From Clostridia bacterium (lineage in GTDB: Bacteria; Bacillota; Clostridia; TANB77; CAG-465): 40,761 nt of DNA. The notes beneath the pieces are model-generated. The model was not told where the DNA came from. It saw only the letters and a list, made by a program, of their open reading frames with translations, and did no database searches. Where the stretch lies: assembly GCA_028692955.1 (NCBI GenBank), contig JAQUWH010000010.1, positions 1-40,761 of the forward strand, in the 5' to 3' direction. The position numbers were made by a program, and so were the translations under genes. Within the stretch, counting starts at the first letter, position 1. Every line of letters starts with the position of its first letter. This document shows positions 1 through 6,570 of this stretch, one piece after another.

Positions 1-853
1 TTTTAGTAATCATTTTTGAGAATGTCTTTCCTTTTGATATTTTCTCTACTAATAAGTATAATAAAGTGAACAATAAACTTGTTGTAATCCCTGCTAGTAT
101 CGTATTAAAATCTAATATAGTTGTTTTTTGTTCATATACTTTTACTTCTGCGTTAGGATAGGTATCCTTAACTGCTAAATTTTGATTATATGTCATGAAA
201 AATATATTTCCATTTACTTTATTTCCATCGACTAATTCAACATTACTTACTTTTACTCTCAAATCTTTTTCTATTGTTCCTGCTAATGTTAAATTTTGTA
301 CTGCGCCTATCATATTTCCTTGAATAGTGCCTTTAATTTCAGCATTATTTCCATAGAATATGACATCCCCCGCTATTTTTGCATTTTCACCAATTGTTAA
401 TTTACCACCTGAAAATACAATTAAATCTTTGGTAATGTTCCCTTCCACTATTACATTTGTACTAGAAAAAACGACAGCATATTCCATATCAGAGTTGATT
501 CTAACAGTATCGGTTCCAAATAAAACCTGTATCCCAGTCGTTGGTGCTATTACATCAATTGTTTTATTTGATATAATAGTCCCCATACCTGATAATTCTC
601 TATCTACAATAACTCTTTCAGCCATATAACGAATAAATGGTCCTCTTGGTGGCTTCTTTTCACTAAATTTGTAGGCATTTGCGCTTGCATCTATATCAAA
701 TATATTACTAATTTTTGTGTCTTCCACCTTATTGGTATTGGCATCTACATTTTCCTCTGCAAATACATTGTTTTTAAATATGATAAATGAAAAAAATATT
801 AGGCATATAAAACAAATTGATTTTATAGCATAACGATTCTTACTTTTTTTCAT
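1..853 (-). CDS. Exported bactofilin-like membrane protein, 3' end cut off
   Basis: The frame is open from the ATG at 853 to the window edge (284 codons, no stop), so the C-terminus is missing. It starts with a signal peptide or membrane anchor (basic MKKSKNR, then a hydrophobic stretch to about residue 32). The middle, about residues 75-220, is a run of short β-strand-like repeats such as TKDLIVFSGGKLTIGENAKI and GDVIFYGNNAEIKGTIQGN, like the polymer-forming β-helix of bactofilins. A second membrane segment (ILAGITTSLLFTLLYLLVE) follows near residue 255, then a basic tail. Bactofilins are usually cytosolic scaffolds; exported ones with a C-terminal membrane segment are seen in Firmicutes, but their role is unclear. 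The ribosome site TGGGGGAAT lies just before the ATG. Family placement is by fold pattern only. Confidence 0.7.
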   Translation of the reverse strand, partial: MKKSKNRYAIKSICFICLIFFSFIIFKNNVFAEENVDANTNKVEDTKISNIFDIDASANAYKFSEKKPPRGPFIRYMAERVIVDRELSGMGTIISNKTIDVIAPTTGIQVLFGTDTVRINSDMEYAVVFSSTNVIVEGNITKDLIVFSGGKLTIGENAKIAGDVIFYGNNAEIKGTIQGNMIGAVQNLTLAGTIEKDLRVKVSNVELVDGNKVNGNIFFMTYNQNLAVKDTYPNAEVKVYEQKTTILDFNTILAGITTSLLFTLLYLLVEKISKGKTFSKMITK

Positions 854-883
854 ACTGATTCCCCCATCTCTTTGATGCTATCT

Positions 884-912
884 ATTTTATATCAAATGGC
901 ACAAAAAATCAA
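884..912 (-). promoter_or_regulatory. Likely σA promoter of the bactofilin-like gene
   Basis: Reading the minus strand, TTGATT (912-907), a 17-base spacer and TAAAAT (889-884) lie about 30 bases before the start codon. TATAAA with a 15-base spacer is an overlapping alternative. Confidence 0.5.
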
Positions 913-1013
913 GGAAAAAATCATGATATTCATACTTCAACATCTTTTTGCTATTTTAATACAATATTATTGAAAATATATTATTTTTATTTTGTATTTT
1001 AGGAGGGGCGTTA

Positions 1014-1053
1014 TATAAAAAATGTTTAGAAATTAATTTTTCTAAACACTTTT
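1014..1053 (-). terminator. Rho-independent terminator after gpr
   Basis: On the minus strand the 9-bp stem GTTTAGAAA/TTTCTAAAC (1024-1032 with 1039-1047) is followed directly by a T-run (ATTTTTTATA). It starts a few bases after the gpr stop codon. Confidence 0.8.
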
Positions 1054-1055
1054 TC

Positions 1056-2003
1056 TTACATCGCTAAATTAATACCACCAGATATAATATCTGCCACACT
1101 ATCTATTACGTCATCTATTTCTTTTGGTGTAACAATATAATTTTGTGTATTTAATACGTTAGCAATCATATCATATCTAGTATCCTGTTCTAATGCCTCA
1201 AATACTTTCAGCATCTCTTTATTTCCTTCATTGTCTAATTCATTTTTTGCGTTATCTATCATTTTATCTATTGCTTCATTTGTAATAGTAGCCATATCTA
1301 CTACTGTTGGTACTCCAACTGCAATAACTGGTATTCCCAGGGTTTCCTCGTTTAATTCTTCTCTTTTATTTCTCACTCCTTCACCAGGTGTAATACCAGT
1401 ATTACTAAACTGTATTGTATTTCCAATTCTATGGATACTGCCAGATGCTAAACTATCTATTACAATTAGCATTTCAGGTTTTGTTTTTTCTGTGACAGAA
1501 TGAATAATTTCAGATGTTTCTATCCCTGTTGTTCCTAAAACACCAGGTGATATCGCACTAACTTCTCTTGTATCTTGGTCTACTAGTTCTTTAGCAAATT
1601 TAATTAAATGCCTTGTGATATCAATATTTTTCACAACTTTTGGTCCAAGTGCATCGGGAGTCACAGCAATATTTCCAAGTCCTACTACCATGATAGTCTT
1701 TTTTTTATTTTCTCCAATTAATTCCTTGATAACAGACGATACTTGTTTCTTTACATCTTCTTTTTCATTCTCGTCTAGATAATTCATATCCGATATTTCC
1801 ATTGTAACATATTTACCTATTTTCTTTAATACTGCCTTTTCTCCATTTTCATTTAATACTTCAACTACAGTAGTGATTACGCCATTTTTATTATCTGATG
1901 TCACCTTAATACCATCTACTTCACTTAAATTGTGTACCCTTTTATAGGTATCTACACGTTCATCGGCCATATCGGTTCTAAAGCTTAAATATTTTTTATT
2001 CAT
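1056..2003 (-). CDS. gpr: Spore germination protease GPR
   Basis: Aspartate-type endopeptidase (MEROPS family A25) that starts breakdown of the α/β small acid-soluble spore proteins during germination. It is made as a zymogen in the forespore and self-processes. The 315 residues align end to end with the family: the N-terminal FRTDMADE propeptide region, then VGLGNIAVTPDALGP, SAISPGVLGTTGIETSE, LIVIDSLASGS and IPVIAVGVPTVVD. The two Asp residues in TPDALGP and VIDSLA correspond to the conserved acidic active-site positions. A TTG lies one codon upstream at 2006, but the ATG at 2003 sits 8 bases from AGAGGTG and is preferred. It is a single-gene unit with its own σG-like promoter and terminator, and it marks the host as a spore former. 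Confidence 0.95.
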   Translation of the reverse strand: MNKKYLSFRTDMADERVDTYKRVHNLSEVDGIKVTSDNKNGVITTVVEVLNENGEKAVLKKIGKYVTMEISDMNYLDENEKEDVKKQVSSVIKELIGENKKKTIMVVGLGNIAVTPDALGPKVVKNIDITRHLIKFAKELVDQDTREVSAISPGVLGTTGIETSEIIHSVTEKTKPEMLIVIDSLASGSIHRIGNTIQFSNTGITPGEGVRNKREELNEETLGIPVIAVGVPTVVDMATITNEAIDKMIDNAKNELDNEGNKEMLKVFEALEQDTRYDMIANVLNTQNYIVTPKEIDDVIDSVADIISGGINLAM

Positions 2004-2025
2004 CAATCATACACCTCTTCCTCAA

Positions 2026-2055
2026 TAGTATGAAATATTTTCCAATATTTTATAC
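2026..2055 (-). promoter_or_regulatory. σG-type forespore promoter of gpr
   Basis: On the minus strand GTATA (2055-2051), an 18-base spacer and CATACTA (2032-2026) fit the σG pattern GHATR-N17/18-CATWHTA at every position. Transcription would start near 2019, leaving a leader of about 16 bases that still contains the AGAGGTG ribosome site. gpr is a known σG/σF-type gene in Bacillus, which supports the call. Confidence 0.65.
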
Positions 2056-2069
2056 TTGTTGATTAAAAT

Positions 2070-2098
2070 TTGTTTTTTTCATTATTTTATGATATACT
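2070..2098 (+). promoter_or_regulatory. σA promoter of the only plus-strand unit
   Basis: TTGTTT (2070-2075), a 17-base spacer and TATACT (2093-2098) precede the 8-codon ORF by about 47 bases. It is divergent from, and close to, the gpr promoter. Confidence 0.6.
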
Positions 2099-2145
2099 AT
2101 CATACATAAGATTAAATTATTCACACTTAATTAAGGAGGTTAATC

Positions 2146-2172
2146 ATGCCATGCAAATGCTACTTCTGGTAA
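2146..2172 (+). CDS. Eight-codon ORF encoding MPCKCYFW
   Basis: AAGGAGGT (2133-2140) is a full match to the 16S anti-Shine-Dalgarno and lies 5 bases before this ATG, so translation is likely. The peptide MPCKCYFW has two cysteines and an aromatic C-terminus, then TAA. It is the first frame after the promoter at 2070-2098 and ends 33 bases before the next gene, which has its own weaker site. It could be a leader peptide controlling the downstream gene, a signalling peptide, or a metal- or thiol-binding micropeptide. I do not recognise it. The peptide is too short to align reliably, so comparative evidence is needed to prove it is a gene. Confidence 0.5.
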   Translation: MPCKCYFW

Positions 2173-2205
2173 AAAATATTAATTTTGTAAAGGAGATTAA
2201 TAAAT

Positions 2206-2628
2206 ATGGAATTGCAAATTTTAAAAGATGGTAAGATAACACGGAGCGAGTTAATCAGGTCTCTCATCACCTTGATATTGATTGATAACGCACTGATTTG
2301 CAAATCATGCAAGAATTCTTTTAGTGAAAGTCGTTTAATTGGAGATTTTCTTGGTTGTAGGTTAAATCTCCTCTCCCCTTATTCATATAATAAGTACTCT
2401 AGTAAATTAAGTACCTATATAACCAGTAACTATCCAAAAGATCACCTTATTTCTTTAAACCTAGAAGGATTAAACATATTAAGTGAAATGATAAATATAG
2501 GTTATATTCCTCATGAAAATGAAGAGACTATTCTTTCTGAAATAGCTGAATTTATCAAAAATACTCCTTTTACTTACATAAACGTAAGTGATAATTTTGA
2601 TTTTTTTCATATCACAACAACAGATTGA
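2206..2628 (+). CDS. Unknown 140-residue protein
   Basis: A mixed α/β-looking soluble protein with no signal peptide or clear membrane segment. It has an ICKSCKNSF stretch (a CxxC pair near residues 32-35) and a third cysteine near residue 51 (LGCRL). The C-terminus is acidic and ends FHITTTD. The ribosome site AAGGAG lies about 10 bases before the ATG. It shares a promoter with the 8-codon ORF and is closed by a strong terminator, so the two form an independent unit opposite in direction to everything else here. I do not recognise the family and assign no function. Confidence 0.7.
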   Translation: MELQILKDGKITRSELIRSLITLILIDNALICKSCKNSFSESRLIGDFLGCRLNLLSPYSYNKYSSKLSTYITSNYPKDHLISLNLEGLNILSEMINIGYIPHENEETILSEIAEFIKNTPFTYINVSDNFDFFHITTTD

Positions 2629-2632
2629 AACC

Positions 2633-2681
2633 AAGTCACCGATATTACATTGTAAAATCGGTGACTTTTATTTTCTTTTTA
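2633..2681 (+). terminator. Strong rho-independent terminator
   Basis: A perfect 11-bp stem AAGTCACCGAT/ATCGGTGACTT (2633-2643 with 2657-2667) is followed by TTTTATTTTCTTTTT. It lies just after the 140-residue ORF and also separates it from the convergent holA gene. Confidence 0.9.
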
Positions 2682-2687
2682 TTCGGG

Positions 2688-3596
2688 TTACATCGCACAA
2701 ATAATTTTTTTAAGTCCTATCTCAAAATCCATTTCTCCTAATTTTGTTTTCTCATCATATTCATCAAAACAATGAAGTATTTCCTTTAACTTTTCTAGCG
2801 TATATTTATCAGAACTACTAGCCAAATTTTTATATACAAAAGGATGAATTCCAAATAATTTAGCAGCATCCAATACATTATGTTGTTTTGCTTGTTTAAT
2901 GATATACATTTGATAGACTTGTTTATACAACATGATATATATTTTAATAATTGGTTCTCTTTGTTCCAACAAATCATTGAGTAAACTAATTGCTTTTTCT
3001 TTATTTTTATTTACAATTAAGTTTAACACATCAAATATTTTTGCATTTAATGTTCTGGCACAAATCTTATCAATGATTTCTTTTGTGACACTATCTCCTT
3101 TTTTTAAATAGGTGACTATCTTTTGTAATTCATTAATATTGTTGGATTTATCTTCACCACAAACACTACACATATAGGCAGCATCTTCATAAGATATTAC
3201 AAGACCATATCGTTTTATCATATTGTATAGATAGTCAGCCATCTGATTTTGATCCAAATGTTTATATTCAATGCATTCTGCTATTTTGGATAGCTTTTTG
3301 TATTCAGTAAGTCTTTTATCTACTGAATTTTCAATTATAACATAGGTAGTATCCTCATCATTTTCTTCCAATAAATTAATGTTAAATTTTAGCCCTGTTT
3401 CTTTTAGAATAATTAGTTTTTTAGTACCAAAAAAAGTAACACCTTGTGATACGGTATCTAATTCGTCTATATTTTCTTTTGTGATATAAAATAAGTTAAG
3501 CCCTACCTGTAAATTTTCAAATTCCTTTTCAATGCTTTTCACTTTTTTATTTAGATCATACTTTTCTTCACCGTATAATAGATAAATTTTACTCAC
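2688..3596 (-). CDS. holA: DNA polymerase III δ subunit
   Basis: Clamp-loader subunit that opens the β sliding clamp and helps load it on primed DNA. The 302 residues start with the family's KIYLLYGEEKYDLNKKVKSI, followed by the domain I/II layout; the C-terminal domain III ends FDEYDEKTKLGEMDFEIGLKK. Length is somewhat below the E. coli δ but normal for Firmicutes. The start is GTG at 3596, placed by GGAGGTGGAACT directly upstream. It lies 20 bases behind trmFO and is probably co-transcribed with it. Confident family assignment. Confidence 0.9.
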   Translation of the reverse strand: MSKIYLLYGEEKYDLNKKVKSIEKEFENLQVGLNLFYITKENIDELDTVSQGVTFFGTKKLIILKETGLKFNINLLEENDEDTTYVIIENSVDKRLTEYKKLSKIAECIEYKHLDQNQMADYLYNMIKRYGLVISYEDAAYMCSVCGEDKSNNINELQKIVTYLKKGDSVTKEIIDKICARTLNAKIFDVLNLIVNKNKEKAISLLNDLLEQREPIIKIYIMLYKQVYQMYIIKQAKQHNVLDAAKLFGIHPFVYKNLASSSDKYTLEKLKEILHCFDEYDEKTKLGEMDFEIGLKKIICAM

Positions 3597-3616
3597 AGTT
3601 CCACCTCCCTTTTAGG

Positions 3617-4939
3617 TTATAATTGTTTTTTTAATTCTTCCATGTCTGCTATTGATTTAGTTGCAAGTCTTGTATATTTTTCTTTTTTATCTTTTATTTT
3701 TTCTTCTAATGGTTCAATAATGCCAAAGTTGGCATTCATAGGTTGATAATTTTTGTTTTCAGTAGAAATATATTTTGAAAGGGATCCAAGCATAGTTGTG
3801 CTAGGAAATTCGATTTTTTTATCTTTTAATTGATTTAAAATATGATAGGCGACCATTAATCCAGACGCAGCTGATTCAACATATCCTTCTACTCCAGATA
3901 TTTGCCCAGCAAAATATATATTACCATTATTCTTCATAGAAAAGTCTCTATTTAAAAGCTTACCACCATTGATATATGAATTTCTATGCATTACTCCATA
4001 TCTAACAAAACTTGCCTCTTTTAGACCTGGTATCATACTAAAGACTCTCTTTTGTTCTCCAAATGATAAACTTGTCTGAAATCCCACCATATTATATAAT
4101 GTTTTTGCTTCGTTTTCTGCTCTTAATTGAACAACTGCATAATTTCTTTCCCCTGTTTTTGGGTTATCTAACCCAATTGGTTTCAATGGCCCGAATGTTA
4201 ATGTTTTTTCTCCTCTTTTGGCCATATACTCTATTGGCATACAACCTTCAAATAATTGTACATCATCAAATTCATGACGATTGGCAGTCTTCGCATTGAT
4301 TAATTCATGATAGAAATCCAAGTATTCCTCTTTATTCATCGGTAAATTAATATAGTCACCAGTTTCACTTTTTCCATATCGATCCATGATATATCCTACG
4401 TTCATATCAATAGAATCCGCTTCAATAATAGGGGCGGCAGCATCATAAAAGTATAGACTATCACTACCTACTAACTTTTGGATATGACAAAGTAATGCTT
4501 CACTAGTAAGTGGTCCCGTTGCTACTACAATAATTCCATTTAACTTACTTAAATCTTCCACTTGTTCATAGATAATTTCAATATTTTTATTTGTTTTTAT
4601 TTCTTTTGTTATTTCTTCAGAAAACTTTTCTCTATCTACAGCCAACGCTTGTCCAGCTGGTATTCTTGTTTGATGCGCTACTTTTACAAATAGACTATCC
4701 AATAATTCCATTTCTTTTTTTAATAATCCGCATGCATTGGTTATATCATCCGATTTTAGTGAATTGCTGCAGACTAGTTCAGCAAAAGTATCTAGCATAT
4801 GTGCTTTAGATTTTACTTTTGGTTTCATCTCATATAATTTCACTTTTATTCCATTTTTTGCTAAAATATAGGCACACTCGCAACCAGCAAGCCCCGCCCC
4901 AATGATATTAATATTTGTTTTTTGTTCTAAATTTTGCAT
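3617..4939 (-). CDS. trmFO: tRNA (uracil-54-C5) methyltransferase TrmFO
   Basis: Folate- and FAD-dependent enzyme that makes ribothymidine at position 54 of tRNA, using methylenetetrahydrofolate as the carbon source. The 440 residues open with the FAD-binding motif INIIGAGLAGCECAYILAKNG (GxGxxG type) and the family block ELVCSNSLKSDD. HQTRIPAGQALAVDRE and the C-terminal YFAGQISGVEGYVESAASG follow; the Cys in VCSNS is the conserved one. The ATG at 4939 has GAGGAG 7 bases upstream. It heads a trmFO-holA unit read from two tandem promoters. The gene is typical of Firmicutes, which use TrmFO rather than TrmA. Confidence 0.95.
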   Translation of the reverse strand: MQNLEQKTNINIIGAGLAGCECAYILAKNGIKVKLYEMKPKVKSKAHMLDTFAELVCSNSLKSDDITNACGLLKKEMELLDSLFVKVAHQTRIPAGQALAVDREKFSEEITKEIKTNKNIEIIYEQVEDLSKLNGIIVVATGPLTSEALLCHIQKLVGSDSLYFYDAAAPIIEADSIDMNVGYIMDRYGKSETGDYINLPMNKEEYLDFYHELINAKTANRHEFDDVQLFEGCMPIEYMAKRGEKTLTFGPLKPIGLDNPKTGERNYAVVQLRAENEAKTLYNMVGFQTSLSFGEQKRVFSMIPGLKEASFVRYGVMHRNSYINGGKLLNRDFSMKNNGNIYFAGQISGVEGYVESAASGLMVAYHILNQLKDKKIEFPSTTMLGSLSKYISTENKNYQPMNANFGIIEPLEEKIKDKKEKYTRLATKSIADMEELKKQL

Positions 4940-4980
4940 TATTACTCCTCATTAACTATTTTTTGACATCATAACATCCT

Positions 4981-5010
4981 ATTATATAGCAGCTAATTAT
5001 TACAAAACAA
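4981..5010 (-). promoter_or_regulatory. Proximal σA promoter of trmFO-holA
   Basis: On the minus strand TTGTTT (5010-5005), an 18-base spacer and TATAAT (4986-4981) lie about 40 bases before the trmFO start. Confidence 0.55.
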
Positions 5011-5060
5011 GTTGATTTTTTCGCCATTTGACACTAGAAAATAACAGGATTCTTAACACT

Positions 5061-5089
5061 ATTATATTATAATTTAAGCGTATTTACAA
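5061..5089 (-). promoter_or_regulatory. Distal σA promoter of trmFO-holA
   Basis: On the minus strand TTGTAA (5089-5084), a 17-base spacer and TATAAT (5066-5061). It is the better of the two tandem sites in the 221-base gap between hflX and trmFO. Confidence 0.6.
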
Positions 5090-5123
5090 TACATTGCTTA
5101 AAATTCCTATTCGTTTACAAACG

Positions 5124-5160
5124 AGAAAAGAGATAATAGCCAATTATCTCTTTTATTTTA
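5124..5160 (-). terminator. Terminator after hflX
   Basis: A 12-bp stem AAAAGAGATAAT/ATTATCTCTTTT (5126-5137 with 5143-5154) with a 5-base loop starts right after the hflX stop. On the minus strand it runs into a broken T-run (TTTTCTCGTTTGT). Confidence 0.7.
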
Positions 5161-6420
5161 TTATTTTTTTTCAAATTCTTTATATTTGTTATAATCTGCT
5201 AATTTACACTCTACAAAAAGCATAGTACCTTCTTCAACATATTCCACTTTATTTATTGTTGCATTACCATTAAAATGTGCCACAACATCAGATTTATCAT
5301 AAGGTATTAAGAATTTAGTTTTAATAATAGCTTTAAATATATTTTTTTTAATTATTTCTACAAGTTCTTCAATGCCAATTTTATTTGACGCTGACATATA
5401 AATAGCACGATCTTCTAGTTTAGGCAATTCTTTTAGTACCAAATCTGCTTTATTATATACATAAATTAAAGGTATTTCATCCGCCCCTAGTTCTTTTAAC
5501 GTTTGATTGGTTACTTCAATATGTTGTTTATAATTCTCATCTGCAAAATCAACCACTTCTAATATTAAGTCTGCTTGTTTTATTTCTTCTAGTGTTGATC
5601 GAAAAGCTTTTACAAGATTATGTGGTAGTTCGGAAATGAATCCTACCGTATCAGATAACAAAAATTCTTTTTTATCTGGTAAAGTGATATTTCTAACAGC
5701 TGTATCCAGTGTTGCAAACAACATATTTTTTTCTTCTACTTTTTTACTTTCATCTTTTTTATAGGTGTCTACTAATGCATTCATCAAAGTAGATTTGCCA
5801 GCATTTGTATACCCTGCTAAAGATACAAGTGGTATCCCTGTTTTCTTTCTTTGTTTTCTTTGAACATCTCTTTCATTTTCTATATTTTTTAACTCTTTAT
5901 TTAATTCTGTTATTTTATCTTCAATTCTTCTACGATCTAGTTCTAACTTCTTTTCTCCAGATCCTTTATTGCTAAGGCCTGCACCACTTCCTTGTCTACC
6001 CAAGGAAGAATGTAATCCTACTAACCTTGGTAACATATATTGTAATTTAGCAACTTCTACTTGTAATTGTGCCTCTTTTGTTTGAGCTCTTTTAGAAAAA
6101 ATTTGTAAGATTAATCCTGTTCTATCCAATATTGGCAAATCTAGCACCTTTTGCAAATTTCGAAGTTGTGATGAGGAAAGTTCATTGTTAAAAATAACTA
6201 AATCTGCATTCATATCTTTTGCTTGTTTTTTTACTTCATCTGCTTTTCCTTTTCTAATATATGTCGAGTTGTTAGCAGTTTCTAAATTTTGAACTACAAC
6301 ATCTAAAACATCCATGTTACAAGCATAGGTTAAATTTCTTAATTCTTCAACAGAATTTAAGAAAAATTTTTGATTATCTATATTCACAGCAACTAAAAGT
6401 GCTTTTTCAATTTCATCCAT
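5161..6420 (-). CDS. hflX: Ribosome-associated GTPase HflX
   Basis: Translational GTPase that binds the 50S subunit and splits or rescues stalled ribosomes under stress. The N-terminal HflX domain (about residues 20-170) ends with the glycine-rich LVGLHSSLGRQGSGAG block. A helical linker rich in Lys/Glu follows, then the GTPase domain with GYTNAGKST (G1), DTVGFISELP (G3) and YNKADL (G4). An in-frame ATG at 6435 would add five residues, but its following bases GGAGGAAG are the ribosome site for the ATG at 6420, which I take as the start (419 residues). It appears to be a single-gene unit with an extended -10 promoter and its own terminator. Confidence 0.93.
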   Translation of the reverse strand: MDEIEKALLVAVNIDNQKFFLNSVEELRNLTYACNMDVLDVVVQNLETANNSTYIRKGKADEVKKQAKDMNADLVIFNNELSSSQLRNLQKVLDLPILDRTGLILQIFSKRAQTKEAQLQVEVAKLQYMLPRLVGLHSSLGRQGSGAGLSNKGSGEKKLELDRRRIEDKITELNKELKNIENERDVQRKQRKKTGIPLVSLAGYTNAGKSTLMNALVDTYKKDESKKVEEKNMLFATLDTAVRNITLPDKKEFLLSDTVGFISELPHNLVKAFRSTLEEIKQADLILEVVDFADENYKQHIEVTNQTLKELGADEIPLIYVYNKADLVLKELPKLEDRAIYMSASNKIGIEELVEIIKKNIFKAIIKTKFLIPYDKSDVVAHFNGNATINKVEYVEEGTMLFVECKLADYNKYKEFEKK

Positions 6421-6452
6421 TTTTTCTTCCTCCATTTATTATTATATTACTA

Positions 6453-6461
6453 ATTATATCA
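6453..6461 (-). promoter_or_regulatory. Extended -10 promoter of hflX
   Basis: The minus strand reads TGATATAAT, the TGnTATAAT extended -10 pattern, about 35 bases before the hflX start. The -35 box is poor. Confidence 0.5.
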
Positions 6462-6493
6462 TGTAATGCTGGAAAATAAAAGCAGAATTTTTC

Positions 6494-6548
6494 AATAATA
6501 ATACACTTCCATTTTTCAATGAAAGTGTATTATTGTTATTTTTTAACT
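6494..6548 (-). terminator. Hairpin after the thioester adhesin gene, probably bidirectional
   Basis: A long stem pairs AATAATACACTT.. with ..AAGTGTATTATT around a short loop. The T-run is better on the plus strand (TTATTTTTT) than on the minus strand (GAAAAATTCTG), so as a minus-strand terminator it is imperfect. It is the only hairpin between the adhesin stop and hflX. Confidence 0.5.
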
Positions 6549-6570
6549 TCAACTAATAACTTTTTTAATT

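Noticed and set aside
360-629. Plus-strand frame of 89 codons
   Set aside because: Antisense shadow of the bactofilin-like gene, without a ribosome site.
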